A stretch of DNA of 64,000 nucleotides from the NCBI RefSeq assembly GCF_050633145.1, contig NZ_JBOEFY010000030.1, positions 3,959-67,958 on the forward strand, read 5' to 3'. Source of the stretch: Kordia sp050633145 (GTDB taxonomy: Bacteria > Bacteroidota > Bacteroidia > Flavobacteriales > Flavobacteriaceae). A model generated the notes under the pieces. That model was not told where the DNA came from, ran no database searches, and saw nothing but the letters and a program-made list of their open reading frames with translations. Shown here piece after piece: positions 25,131-34,927 of this stretch (within the stretch, counting starts at the first letter, position 1; each line of letters begins with the position of its first letter). A program made the translations under genes and the position numbers.

Positions 25131-25904
25131 ATGAATAGAATAAACCAAAAGTTACAAGAAGATAAAAAGTTACTATCTATATATTTTACCGCAGGATATC
25201 CAAGTTTGAATGATACCGTTGGTGTGATTGAAGAGTTGGAAAAAAGCGGTGTCGATATGATCGAAATTGGCTTACCGTTTAGCGATCCTTTGGCAGATGG
25301 ACCAACGATTCAGGCAAGTTCTACACAAGCTTTGGAAAATGGAATGACCAGCAAAGTTTTGTTTGATCAGATAAAAAACATTCGTGAAACGGTTTCTATT
25401 CCATTGATTATTATGGGATATTTGAATCCGATGATGCAATACGGAATTGAAGCATTTTGCGCCAAATGTCAAGAAGTTGGTATTGATGGATTAATTATTC
25501 CCGATATGCCAGTAGATGTATACCATGAACAGTTTCAAGCAGTTTTTGAGAAGTACGGTTTGATTAATGTGTTTTTGATTACGCCACAAACGTCTGAGGA
25601 ACGCATCCGATTTATCGATAGCATTTCTAACGGGTTTATTTATATGGTAAGTTCGGCAGGAACTACAGGTGCTAAAAATAGTTTTGGAAATACACAAGAA
25701 ACTTATTTTGATCGCATTGGAAACATGAATTTAAAAAATCCGCAAATTGTCGGTTTCGGAATTTCCAATCATGAAACATTTACACAAGCCACTAACAAAG
25801 CAAAAGGCGCTATTATTGGAAGTGCTTTCATTAAACATTTGACAAAAAACGGAACTAAGTCCATCAAGGAATTTACAACACAGATATTGAATTCGGAATT
25901 GTAA
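25131..25904 (+). CDS. trpA: Tryptophan synthase alpha subunit
   Basis: 257 residues from the ATG at 25131 (MNRINQKLQEDKKLLSIYFT); the frame is open upstream but that part is made of CTCAATACT repeats. Splits indole-glycerol phosphate to indole and G3P. Catalytic Glu and Asp lie in MIEIGLPFSDPLADGPTIQ; the phosphate loop is FGISN and GAIIGSAFIK. Last gene of the operon, followed by a hairpin terminator. Confidence 0.95.
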   Translation: MNRINQKLQEDKKLLSIYFTAGYPSLNDTVGVIEELEKSGVDMIEIGLPFSDPLADGPTIQASSTQALENGMTSKVLFDQIKNIRETVSIPLIIMGYLNPMMQYGIEAFCAKCQEVGIDGLIIPDMPVDVYHEQFQAVFEKYGLINVFLITPQTSEERIRFIDSISNGFIYMVSSAGTTGAKNSFGNTQETYFDRIGNMNLKNPQIVGFGISNHETFTQATNKAKGAIIGSAFIKHLTKNGTKSIKEFTTQILNSEL

Positions 25905-25971
25905 CCTAACTTTATATTTTAAAAGACGAATTTAAAATTTACAGCCGTTCTAAACAAGTAACTACTTCTAG

Positions 25972-26008
25972 ACTCAGTATTTTGCTGCACTGCTTTATAC
26001 TGAGTTTT
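25972..26008. terminator. Terminator between convergent genes
   Basis: 9-bp inverted repeat ACTCAGTAT (25972-25980) and ATACTGAGT (25997-26005) followed by TTT, with a 16-nt loop. It ends the trp operon and could also serve the convergent gene at 26018. Confidence 0.5.
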
Positions 26009-26017
26009 AAAGGTATG

Positions 26018-26974
26018 TTATTTTTCAATTTCCTGACTTATTATTAGTTCAACAAAGTCTTTTGCTTCATATAATATCTTTTCCTTTGGCAATCTAAGCT
26101 TAATCAGTTTTTGAGAATAGAACTTTCCTGTCCAATTATATGAAGTACTGCTAAAACGTTTCCCTTTAGGCATTTTTAAAACGTTATCCCAACCAATCTC
26201 TTTATGGTAAACAGTTATCATGCAGTTATGATACTCCGAAAACATTAATTCTACTGAGAAACCTTGCATCAGTCCTGTATACCTATCGCCCTTTTTATTG
26301 AATCCATTTTGCTTAAAATAATTCGAATACTCTGTGCTTAGAAATCGTTTCTTCCCAAAAGATGAAACCTTTAATTTCATCACAAATTGACCGATTTTAA
26401 TGATCCCAAAAGAAACTCCAAATACAATTAAACTTGTTTTTATTGTTAAAGAATCAATCAGGTTTTCATTAAAGAATATAAGAAATATAATTACTGATAA
26501 TGCTAAAGAATATGTGATGTCATTGCATATTATTTTTAACCGTCTCCTTTTCCTTTTGTTTCTTTCAAGTCTTTCAGACATTGTTAACAAAGGAGTTTTA
26601 TTGTCCTTAAGAGCTGCCATTCCTGTATGTAAACTATACCGCCATTTGCGTTCAGATTCAACCTTAAAAATTTTAGTAAAAATTGAATCAATAGTATCAA
26701 TTAGTTGATTTCGCGAAGAAGCATCCGAATAATTAAAATAGTTCTCATAATTGATCTTTTCCCGCAATTCCTTGTATCCTAAACTTAGTAAAGCATTACT
26801 TTGGTTTTCATTTAACGGTGCTTGAGGAATGATCAATATATACGTCTGAAAATCTAGATCTTTGAGTACATATATCTTATTTCCCTTTGTGTATACTTTC
26901 AAACTCGTGTAAACAGGTTTTTCAAATAAATCATTTAATCTCGTTAGTAATATGTTTTTATTTGAATTGGCCAT
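26018..26974 (-). CDS. Hypothetical two-TM membrane protein
   Basis: 318 residues, not recognised. Soluble N-terminal half (about 1-145), a strongly basic stretch (ERNKRKRRRLK) just before two hydrophobic helices at about 155-172 and 180-197, then a soluble C-terminal half. The positive-inside pattern suggests that both soluble parts face the cytoplasm. Paired with the downstream lipoprotein gene on the opposite side only by proximity (41 nt). Confidence 0.65.
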   Translation of the reverse strand: MANSNKNILLTRLNDLFEKPVYTSLKVYTKGNKIYVLKDLDFQTYILIIPQAPLNENQSNALLSLGYKELREKINYENYFNYSDASSRNQLIDTIDSIFTKIFKVESERKWRYSLHTGMAALKDNKTPLLTMSERLERNKRKRRRLKIICNDITYSLALSVIIFLIFFNENLIDSLTIKTSLIVFGVSFGIIKIGQFVMKLKVSSFGKKRFLSTEYSNYFKQNGFNKKGDRYTGLMQGFSVELMFSEYHNCMITVYHKEIGWDNVLKMPKGKRFSSTSYNWTGKFYSQKLIKLRLPKEKILYEAKDFVELIISQEIEK

Positions 26975-27015
26975 TTATAGTAGTTATCAAATTTGCAGAA
27001 TCCGTTTGCACAATC

Positions 27016-27675
27016 TTATTTCGTTTCCTCTTTCCAATCCACAGGCGGTGGCGGTGGCGGAGGTGGCGGAGGTGGTGGTGGAGGCTGAATAGCAAGCTTT
27101 TCATTCAACCATATTTTTAAGACAACGCTGTCTGTTAATTTTTCATATTCATCAACTACTCTTCTCAATGTTTTTGGGAATTTTTCCATTTTCCCATTGT
27201 CGTAAGAAATGAAAATCATAAGTTTTTCTGGACTAACACTCCAAGATGGAATTTTCCCATTATTCTCAAAGTCTTTTTTTAAAACAGTTCCTAAACTATC
27301 TAACGGGTAATAAAACCTGTCTGATTTACTAATTGTATCATTGTGTATTTGAATTGTATTTTTCTGTTTAATTAATATACAACCAAAATCTTCCCAACAA
27401 GGATTTCCAAAATAAACGGTTTTAAGATCTGTAGCTGATTTTAAGGTAAGTTTTGGCAAACTATCACTACACGCAATTCGTTCAGTTCGTTCTAGTAATT
27501 CTTTCCAATTATTAAATTCGCTCAGCTTTAATTCAACTCCAATACTGTCATTTTCATTTTTGAAAAGTCCGTATTCTTTTTCAATTAATTGTATTGGTTT
27601 CTGCTCTATATTTTGACAACTAAATGTTATCAAAAACAGAATAATCAAAGACGATTTTTTAATGTTATTTACCAT
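27016..27675 (-). CDS. Lipoprotein with a C-terminal run of 14 prolines
   Basis: 219 residues, not recognised as a family. Lipobox TFSC with Cys20. The body resembles small Bacteroidetes lipoproteins with no assigned role. Near the end a run of 14 Pro (residues about 198-211), in mixed CCT, CCA and CCG codons, is followed by VDWKEETK. Translation through such a run needs EF-P. The codon mixture shows that it is maintained as protein and not just a slipping DNA repeat. It lies 41 nt upstream of the two-TM gene on the same strand, so co-transcription is likely. Confidence 0.7.
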   Translation of the reverse strand: MVNNIKKSSLIILFLITFSCQNIEQKPIQLIEKEYGLFKNENDSIGVELKLSEFNNWKELLERTERIACSDSLPKLTLKSATDLKTVYFGNPCWEDFGCILIKQKNTIQIHNDTISKSDRFYYPLDSLGTVLKKDFENNGKIPSWSVSPEKLMIFISYDNGKMEKFPKTLRRVVDEYEKLTDSVVLKIWLNEKLAIQPPPPPPPPPPPPPPVDWKEETK

Positions 27676-27949
27676 TTTCTTGAATGTATCACAACCTACC
27701 TATAACAGGAACTCCTATTATTTCTACTTTAACTAAGCTTAAGCTTCTCATATCAATCTAGTTAAAAACTAAAACTAAATGAATTTCGTATAAAATCAAA
27801 TTAAAAAGTGGCAATTTTAAGTTAAAGTTTTCAATCACAATCTTTCGCTCATTCTTCCAGTTTATTTTCAATCTATGTTAAATACAGCAAAAAGATATTT
27901 CGTTACTTTAAAAAAATAGTATTTTTAAAAACTATTAAAATTTGAACAG

Positions 27950-29740
27950 ATGAAAAAATACGCTTTTATTCTCTCTTTACTCATATGTGTTTCTTGTGGA
28001 AGTGACAAGAAAAAAGAAGAACCAATTTCAAAAAGTGAACTATCTCTCGCAGGTGTTTTAGAAGCTTATTATGAAGAAGGTTTGGCTCTCAATCCTCTAA
28101 ATGCAACATTTGCTGGTGACCATAGATATAATGACCAATTTCCAAATTTATTATCAGAAGAGCATCATCAAAAGTTAAAAACATATTACCGTAAATTTAA
28201 AGATACGTTGAAAAACTTTGATGAAACGAATCTTAAGAAAGGTGAAAAAATGAGCAAAGCAATTCTGTATTGGGATTGCGATATGAGTTTAAGGAAATTA
28301 AGCTTTAAAAATGGTCGTTTGATGCCTATCGATCAAATGTGGTCTCTAAACTTAGTTGTTGGTCAATTGGCAAGCGGCGCATCTGCTCAACCTTTTAAGA
28401 CAGTTGAAGATTACAATAATTGGTTGAAACGTTTGGAAGGCTATAATGAATGGTTAAAAACGGCGAAAACAAATATGCAAGAAGGAATTACAGAAGAGTT
28501 TGTATTGCCTAAATCATTGATCAAAAAAGTGATTCCGCAGTTTGAAGTTTTGGCTTCAACGAATCTTGAAGATCATTTATTTTATACGCCGATCAAAAAC
28601 TTTCCAGCAGATTTTTCAGATGCAGACAAAGAAAATATAACAAAAGCATACAAGACATTTTTAACAGAAAAACTGATTCCATCATTTGGTGATTTGTCTC
28701 AATTTTTAAAGACCGATTACCTCAGCGCAGGTAGAGAAAATAGCGGAATTGATGGAACTCCTTACGGGGATGCTTATTATGAGTATTCGATTAAAGAATA
28801 CACAACAACCAATATGACTGCCGATGAAATTCATGAGTTAGGTTTGAAAGAAGTTGCTCGAATTTTAGCAGAAATGGAGAACGTAAAAAAGCAAGTTGGT
28901 TTTAAAGGTGATTTAAAGTCGTTCTTTAATTATGTTCGAGAGCATAAAGAGTTAATGCCATATACAGAACCACAACAGATTATTGATAATTTTAATGCGA
29001 TTCATGACAGAATGAAACCTCAAATTGAAAAGTTATTCGATTTAAAACCAAAAACTCCTTTTGAAGTCCGCCGTACAGAAGCTTTTAGAGAAGCATCTGC
29101 CAGTGCAGAATACAATCCAGGTTCTTTAGACGGAACACGTCCAGGTATTTTTTATACGCCAATTCCTGATGCTACAAAGTATAATGTCTTTTCTGATGAA
29201 GCGCTGTTTTTACATGAAGCCATTCCGGGACATCATTATCAAATTTCGCTGACACAAGAAAATGGAGAACTACCCGATTTTAGAAAAACACTTTGGTATA
29301 GTGCCTATGGCGAAGGCTGGGCATTGTATACTGAATCGTTAGGAAAAGAATTAGGTTTATACACAGATCCATATCAGTATTTTGGAATGCTGGGTATGGA
29401 AATGCACCGCGCCATTCGTTTGGTTGTAGACACAGGTTTACACGCAAAAGGTTGGACACGTGAACAGGCAATTGAGTATTCATTGAATAATGAAGCCGAA
29501 AGCGAAGCGAGTATTATTTCTGAGATTGAACGTTATATGGCAAATCCGGGGCAAGCGTTGTCGTATAAAATTGGACAATTAAAAATTCGCGAATTACGCG
29601 CAAAAGCAACAGAAGCTTTAGGTGATAAGTTTGATATTAAAGAGTTTCACAATCAAGTGTTGAGTACAGGTTGTATTCCGTTGCAGTTGTTGGAAGATAA
29701 AATAAATGCATGGATTCAAAAAAACAGCAGCGTACAGTAA
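27950..29740 (+). CDS. DUF885 family zinc-peptidase-like lipoprotein
   Basis: 596 residues, full length. Lipobox VSC (Cys16). The signature HEAIPGHH at 422-429, with a downstream YGEGWALYTESLGKELG, forms a gluzincin-like zinc site (HExxxGHH and a Glu ligand) as in the DUF885/M3-like proteins. The active site is intact, so it is a candidate peptidase of the cell envelope. The last 31 nt overlap the start of rlmF. Confidence 0.88.
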   Translation: MKKYAFILSLLICVSCGSDKKKEEPISKSELSLAGVLEAYYEEGLALNPLNATFAGDHRYNDQFPNLLSEEHHQKLKTYYRKFKDTLKNFDETNLKKGEKMSKAILYWDCDMSLRKLSFKNGRLMPIDQMWSLNLVVGQLASGASAQPFKTVEDYNNWLKRLEGYNEWLKTAKTNMQEGITEEFVLPKSLIKKVIPQFEVLASTNLEDHLFYTPIKNFPADFSDADKENITKAYKTFLTEKLIPSFGDLSQFLKTDYLSAGRENSGIDGTPYGDAYYEYSIKEYTTTNMTADEIHELGLKEVARILAEMENVKKQVGFKGDLKSFFNYVREHKELMPYTEPQQIIDNFNAIHDRMKPQIEKLFDLKPKTPFEVRRTEAFREASASAEYNPGSLDGTRPGIFYTPIPDATKYNVFSDEALFLHEAIPGHHYQISLTQENGELPDFRKTLWYSAYGEGWALYTESLGKELGLYTDPYQYFGMLGMEMHRAIRLVVDTGLHAKGWTREQAIEYSLNNEAESEASIISEIERYMANPGQALSYKIGQLKIRELRAKATEALGDKFDIKEFHNQVLSTGCIPLQLLEDKINAWIQKNSSVQ

Positions 29741-30636
29741 AGAAATCTAAATTACATCCGTTAAATATACATCAAGGACGTTATGATTTTGGTTTGCTAA
29801 TAAAAGCGTGTCCCGAATTAAAACAGTTTGTAGCGTTGAACAAATTTGGTGATGAATCAATTGATTTTTTTAATCCGAAAGCGGTTAAAATGCTCAATAA
29901 AGCATTGTTGAAACAGTTTTACGCGATTGATTTTTGGGATATTCCTGAGCGGTATTTGTGTCCACCAATTCCTGGTAGAGCAGATTATATACATTATTTA
30001 GCGACGTTTCTAGCAGAACACAATCACGGAAACATTCCGAAAGGAGAAAAAATTACTTGTTTAGATATTGGTACAGGCGCCAATTGCATTTACCCAATTA
30101 TTGGAACGCACCAATATGATTGGAAATTTGTTGCATCAGACATTGACACCGTTTCTATTGCGAATGCTAAAGAGATTATTCTTCAAAACAAACGTTTACA
30201 CAATCGTATTGAAATTCGCCAACAAGAAAATCCGAAGTTCATTTTTAACGGAATCATTCTTCCAAAAGAAAAAATTACCATTACACTTTGCAATCCGCCT
30301 TTTCATACCTCTGCAAAAGAAGCTGCAGCTGGAACAGTACGAAAATTACAGAATTTAAAAGGTAAGAAACCTGTAAAAACGGAACTCAATTTTGGCGGTC
30401 AAAGCAATGAATTGTGGTGTAAAGGTGGCGAAAAGAAGTTCATTAAAAACATGATTAAAGAGAGTAAACAGTTTTCAAAACAGTGCCAATGGTTTACGAC
30501 GTTGGTTTCTAAAGAAGCTAATTTACCCGCAATTTATGATGCTTTAAAACGTGTAGAAGCTAAGACAGTAAAAACGATTCCAATGGGACAAGGAAATAAG
30601 ATTAGTCGGATTGTGGTGTGGTCGTTTCAACACTAA
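29710..30636 (+). CDS. rlmF: 23S rRNA (adenine1618-N6)-methyltransferase
   Basis: 308 residues. The N-terminal KLHPLNIHQGRYDF and the block IDFWDIPERYLCPPIPGRAD are specific to RlmF/YbiN. SAM motif CLDIGTGANCIYPIIG, and the N6-adenine methyltransferase motif NPPFH at 195-199. Methylates A1618 of 23S rRNA. The start overlaps the DUF885 gene by 31 nt; a start further downstream would cut the conserved N-terminus. Confidence 0.92.
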   Translation: MDSKKQQRTVKKSKLHPLNIHQGRYDFGLLIKACPELKQFVALNKFGDESIDFFNPKAVKMLNKALLKQFYAIDFWDIPERYLCPPIPGRADYIHYLATFLAEHNHGNIPKGEKITCLDIGTGANCIYPIIGTHQYDWKFVASDIDTVSIANAKEIILQNKRLHNRIEIRQQENPKFIFNGIILPKEKITITLCNPPFHTSAKEAAAGTVRKLQNLKGKKPVKTELNFGGQSNELWCKGGEKKFIKNMIKESKQFSKQCQWFTTLVSKEANLPAIYDALKRVEAKTVKTIPMGQGNKISRIVVWSFQH

Positions 30637-30771
30637 TTTCTAAACTTAGATACATTTCAATTGTAACAAATGAGGTGAAGTTTCATACTGATAATGGTAT
30701 ATAGAAACATTAACTGCTATTGGAAAAGCTTTACCAAACAAATTTCTGATAGTCTTAAAACCATTATAGTT

Positions 30772-31461
30772 ATGAAAAAAGTTATCACGTTTACACTACT
30801 CATTTCTAGCTTATTTTTAATTTTTTCTTGTCAGAAAGAAAACAACTCACGAACGAGCCCAGAATTGACACAAATTTTTAACGAACAAGAAATTAAAGAC
30901 ATTGAAATGTTGGTTTCGTATGTTGAAAAAGAACTGAAAGCAAAAACTAAGACAGATGATATTGATAAAGCATATCAAGAATTTTTAGGCACATACTTTG
31001 AAAATTATTTCAATGATATCAATGAGACCTTTACGTATGAAGACATTAAAAATTTATACAGCACAATAGATAAAAATACGTTCAATACCATTTGGCAATA
31101 CAATAAAGGCTTTAATTTTGTTTTGAAAGATTCTACTAAAAGTATCAACATGGCGTACGAGAAAAAATACATGAAGTATCTTGACGTACTTGGTGAAAAG
31201 AGTTTAAAAATAAAGGGATATGTCAATTCTACAAGAGCATCAGGAGTTACTCCAATTTATTCAATTCCTCCATTGCTTTTTACTTTCAATACTGAGAGCA
31301 GAAAACCTGAAATCCCTAAAACTTTTGGCGATTATAATACACGCGTATATAGAAGTATTGACTTGATTACGATTGCCGATTTAGTTTACCATGTTAAGAT
31401 AGAAGACGTCCGCATCCAAAAGCTTAAAGAACAAGAACAGGTAAAAGATACTGTTCAGTAG
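30772..31461 (+). CDS. Hypothetical lipoprotein
   Basis: 229 residues from the ATG at 30772, where a proper lipoprotein signal begins (MKKVITFTLLISSLFLIFSC). The frame is open 26 codons further upstream, but that part would hide the signal. The mature protein is helical and charged, with no recognised domain, and ends in a Lys/Glu-rich tail. Monocistronic. Confidence 0.7.
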   Translation: MKKVITFTLLISSLFLIFSCQKENNSRTSPELTQIFNEQEIKDIEMLVSYVEKELKAKTKTDDIDKAYQEFLGTYFENYFNDINETFTYEDIKNLYSTIDKNTFNTIWQYNKGFNFVLKDSTKSINMAYEKKYMKYLDVLGEKSLKIKGYVNSTRASGVTPIYSIPPLLFTFNTESRKPEIPKTFGDYNTRVYRSIDLITIADLVYHVKIEDVRIQKLKEQEQVKDTVQ

Positions 31462-31608
31462 TTATTTTCACTACTTTTGCTTCTCAAAATTAAAAATCAT
31501 AAACATGTTTAAAACTCAAAAAATGTAATTTGATGCGTCCAAAGTTGAAATTTCGATTTCAATTAAAACCGAAGCTTAAAAAATACTATTGAATTAAAAA
31601 TTAAAAAA

Positions 31609-32172
31609 ATGAGTACTATATTTTTTACTTCAGATCATCACTTTGGACATAAAAACATTCTTAAATTTTCTGAACGACCGTTTGCGGATGTTGATGAAAT
31701 GGATGAAGTATTGATCCAACGATGGAATGAAAAAATAAAACCCGAAGACGAAGTATATCACTTAGGTGATGTGGGACTTGCTTCTTCAGGGAAATTAAGA
31801 AAGATTTTAGACCGTTTACACGGGAAAATCTATTTGATTAATGGAAACCACGAAAAATCTGCGCAAGCCTGTCATACACGTTTTGAATGGATTAAAGACT
31901 ATTATGAGTTGGTTGTAAAAGACGACGAGTTTGAACGTGGTGAGCAACTAATTGTATTATTTCATTATGCGTTGCGCGAATGGAATGCCTCACATTGGGG
32001 AACATATCATTTGTATGGACATTCACACGGAACCTTAGCTGATATTGATACTTCTTTATCATTTGATATCGGTGTTGATTGTCACGACTTTTATCCGTTA
32101 TCGTACGAAGAAGTCAAAGCCATTATGAAGACCAAGAATTGGAAACCTCCTTTTGAAAAAGGAAATCGATGA
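31609..32172 (+). CDS. Calcineurin-like metallophosphoesterase
   Basis: 187 residues. Metal-ligand motifs in order: FFTSDHHFGH (two His and an Asp), YHLGDVGLA, LINGNHEKSA (GNHE), FHYALREWN, and YGHSHGTL (GHxH). Belongs to the small single-domain phosphoesterase group; a cytoplasmic phosphodiesterase or phosphatase. Substrate unknown. A terminator follows at 32182. Confidence 0.88.
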   Translation: MSTIFFTSDHHFGHKNILKFSERPFADVDEMDEVLIQRWNEKIKPEDEVYHLGDVGLASSGKLRKILDRLHGKIYLINGNHEKSAQACHTRFEWIKDYYELVVKDDEFERGEQLIVLFHYALREWNASHWGTYHLYGHSHGTLADIDTSLSFDIGVDCHDFYPLSYEEVKAIMKTKNWKPPFEKGNR

Positions 32173-32181
32173 TAAAAACAG

Positions 32182-32213
32182 AAACCTCCAAAAGTTAATT
32201 TTGGAGGTTTTTT
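32182..32213. terminator. Bidirectional terminator
   Basis: Perfect 12-bp stem AAACCTCCAAAA / TTTTGGAGGTTT with a 5-nt loop, between two convergent genes (phosphoesterase and beta-helix protein). Confidence 0.85.
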
Positions 32214-32231
32214 ATGTATTTATTCTAGATA

Positions 32232-34136
32232 TTAATTATTAATCGGATCGCCATTACCATCAACGTTTTCCCATGAGCGAAAAAAGACATTTCCACTAGT
32301 ATCAACTGGTCCAAGATAATTAAAGCGAGCTCCTATTCCTGTCCTATTATTAAAGTTATCGAAAACTTTACATGTGCTATCCCAAAGCTGATTGGAATAC
32401 ATTAACTCACTTCGCCCCGTATTTGTTCTGACAACTTGATTTTGCGAAACATATACCTCAGAAGCTGTAGTTGGAATTCCAGAATTTGATTCAAGCGTAT
32501 GTCTAATTAACCCTAAGAAAAAAGGCGTAGAAACTCCTTCAACAAATGTCTCATCAGAGAATATCTTATTTCCACGAACAGTCACATTTTGAAAATCACT
32601 TTTTATATTTATAAATGCTGGATGATCTCCTGTTACTGGAGAAATATAATACCCAATATTATCTGTGATATACGTTCTTCCTTTATACCATACATCTACA
32701 AATATTTGAACACTCGTATTATGAAATGTATTTCCAACAATTTTAGCATTTCCAGAACCATTTTGAAGTTTAACTCCCATATCATAAAAATTATTTCCTC
32801 TCAGTTCTAATCCATCTGTATACGCTGCTAATAGTCTACTTCCAGAGCCAATAACTAAATTCCCTGTGTTACGATATTCACAATTGATCATTTTTCCATG
32901 CATATTCCTGAAATCAGGATTAGCAGTTGGATCTTCATTTCTAAAATTCACGCCGCCTGAAGGTTTAATTCCTGATGGTAAGTCTCCTGTTATACCCATT
33001 TTTACTTTTAAGTCATCTAAGCTTGCAGTATCAAATTTACAATTGTAATACTGAATTCCACTTGCAGAACCTTTTACCAATCTTCTAAAAGCATAACGAA
33101 TGGTACAATTGTCAAAAATAAAACGATGTGCAGCATCAGAAATATAATCTTGATCTACAATGTGAATGATATCGCCATCATCACCATAAACCCATTCAAA
33201 AACAGAATTCGTCATAGTAACTTTGGTTTTTCGAGGTGCTACAATCGTATCCGTATGATTTATGTTATAAAATAATGCGCGTGCAATTCCTACTCCATCG
33301 TTAATCTCGCCGTTTTGTCCTCCATTAATTTCTGAGATTCTCAAGTTATCACCGTTTACTACACTACCATCTACTATAAATAGTTGTATTCCTGCAGCTC
33401 TATAATCATGTCTAATATTTAACAAATTTGATATTGTAATATCTCTTAGCGTAACATTATCTACATTTTCTATTCGAAATGCATTTGCCATTTTTTTATC
33501 TCCATCAACCGTAATTCCTTTTACTGTAAGATTGTCTAAATCTATAAAATCAAAGATTTCTAAACTTATATGTGTTGTTGTATTGTTGGTAAGTAGGCTT
33601 CCATAACCTATCAATGTAAAATCTCCTGCTCTATTTACTACAATTTTAGTATCAGTTCCTATAACGTAGTCTTGTGTTAAGGTTACATGATTGGCATTTT
33701 GACACGCTGCATTGATCGCTGCGTAATCATCTACCGAAAGATCTCCTTTTGCGCCATACCATTCTGGATAAAATGTATCATATACAACAGTGTTTGATAA
33801 TACAATTGAAGTTTCAAAAATTTGCCCTAAAGGCGCTTCAATTTTCGTATTATTCCCTCTTAAAGTTCCATTTGAAAGCATTCCGCCTTCAAATCGAAGT
33901 GTAACATTTATTGGCATGTTTACCGTAATTCCTCCTAAGTCAAAATCTGAACGGATAACCCACACAATATTTGGTGAGAAAGATGCTGCTTGCGACCAAT
34001 CAAAGTTAGATGGTAGCACTGCATAATCATTCGTTACAGATTCCATTTTGTTCATTTTAGTAGCGTTCGCAGATATGCTATTTACACACAACATACCGAT
34101 CATTACCATTAAAATTTTAAGTGTTTTTTTCATCAT
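32232..34136 (-). CDS. Secreted right-handed beta-helix (pectate-lyase-like) protein
   Basis: 634 residues. Sec signal (MMKKTLKILMVMIGMLCVNS, cut after NATK or SANA). EWYGAKGDLSVDDYAAINAA is the typical entry motif of pectate-lyase-3/phage-spike beta-helices, followed by many short strand repeats with N, G and V (for example VDNVTLRDITISNLLNIR). No catalytic residues can be assigned. There is no C-terminal type IX sorting domain visible. Likely a polysaccharide-binding or degrading surface protein; it could equally be a structural adhesin. Confidence 0.75.
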   Translation of the reverse strand: MMKKTLKILMVMIGMLCVNSISANATKMNKMESVTNDYAVLPSNFDWSQAASFSPNIVWVIRSDFDLGGITVNMPINVTLRFEGGMLSNGTLRGNNTKIEAPLGQIFETSIVLSNTVVYDTFYPEWYGAKGDLSVDDYAAINAACQNANHVTLTQDYVIGTDTKIVVNRAGDFTLIGYGSLLTNNTTTHISLEIFDFIDLDNLTVKGITVDGDKKMANAFRIENVDNVTLRDITISNLLNIRHDYRAAGIQLFIVDGSVVNGDNLRISEINGGQNGEINDGVGIARALFYNINHTDTIVAPRKTKVTMTNSVFEWVYGDDGDIIHIVDQDYISDAAHRFIFDNCTIRYAFRRLVKGSASGIQYYNCKFDTASLDDLKVKMGITGDLPSGIKPSGGVNFRNEDPTANPDFRNMHGKMINCEYRNTGNLVIGSGSRLLAAYTDGLELRGNNFYDMGVKLQNGSGNAKIVGNTFHNTSVQIFVDVWYKGRTYITDNIGYYISPVTGDHPAFINIKSDFQNVTVRGNKIFSDETFVEGVSTPFFLGLIRHTLESNSGIPTTASEVYVSQNQVVRTNTGRSELMYSNQLWDSTCKVFDNFNNRTGIGARFNYLGPVDTSGNVFFRSWENVDGNGDPINN

Positions 34137-34326
34137 TTTTATCTTTATTTTTTATCTATTACAAAGATAATTTATCGCTTCCGCGTGATGAAATATTTAG
34201 CACTAAGCATGCTGCAACTACAGGAAACACAAGAGGTTTAAGATTTTAAAGCATTTTTTTAATCTTCAAAAAACAGTCTGAAAAACTATAATTTTTTACA
34301 CCTATTTTTTAATCAGATAGTTTTTA

Positions 34327-34334
34327 TATATTTG
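34327..34334 (+). promoter_or_regulatory. TAnnTTTG promoter box
   Basis: TATATTTG 20 nt before the ATG at 34355; an AT-rich upstream and divergent intergenic region support it. No clear -33 TTG. Confidence 0.45.
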
Positions 34335-34354
34335 AGTACATTAAAACCTTTATT

Positions 34355-34855
34355 ATGATTAAAAAAATATGTATCCTAACAGTACTACTTTGCACTTTTG
34401 CGACTATTCAAGCACAAGATTTTAAAGTTCCGAATTATGTATTTGAAAAAGCAGAAGATTATGCTAAGTATGAACAAGATGTCGTTGCGGCAACAAAATG
34501 GCTTATTGAAACACCAATCAACTCTCAAGCGAATAAACGCGCTAAAGTGAATGCTTTTTTACTCAAATGGTTTGAAGGAACACCAAATATTACTTTTAAT
34601 ATCAATAGCGATATTGTCACATTTATGGAAGAATCTCCTGAATCATTTATGATTTACCTTGCTGGATGGGCTTCCTATTGCATTGAGAATAAAGACTATA
34701 AAAATGAGTTACAAGGAAATGTTCGTGGAATAGAAAGTGTGATTGCATTTTATAACGCTAACAAAAAAACAACAGGTAAAATAAAGCCTATAGAGCGTTA
34801 TAAAAAATTAAAGAAAAAAGGAAAGTTAGAAAAACACTTAAAGTCTAAACTATAA
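34355..34855 (+). CDS. Hypothetical secreted protein
   Basis: 166 residues. A signal peptide (MIKKICILTVLLCTFATIQA, cleaved before QDFK) is followed by a helical mature part with no recognised domain and a very basic C-terminus (RYKKLKKKGKLEKHLKSKL). Monocistronic, with a TAnnTTTG box just upstream. The basic tail may bind membranes or nucleic acid. Confidence 0.7.
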   Translation: MIKKICILTVLLCTFATIQAQDFKVPNYVFEKAEDYAKYEQDVVAATKWLIETPINSQANKRAKVNAFLLKWFEGTPNITFNINSDIVTFMEESPESFMIYLAGWASYCIENKDYKNELQGNVRGIESVIAFYNANKKTTGKIKPIERYKKLKKKGKLEKHLKSKL

Positions 34856-34927
34856 TATTCCAAGCTTATAAAACATATACTTCAATAGATTATAAGAAAT
34901 CTATTTTATAGGAATACTACACCTATT

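Noticed and set aside
32232..34136. Prophage tail spike
   Set aside because: No other phage gene is near, and a Sec signal peptide is present.
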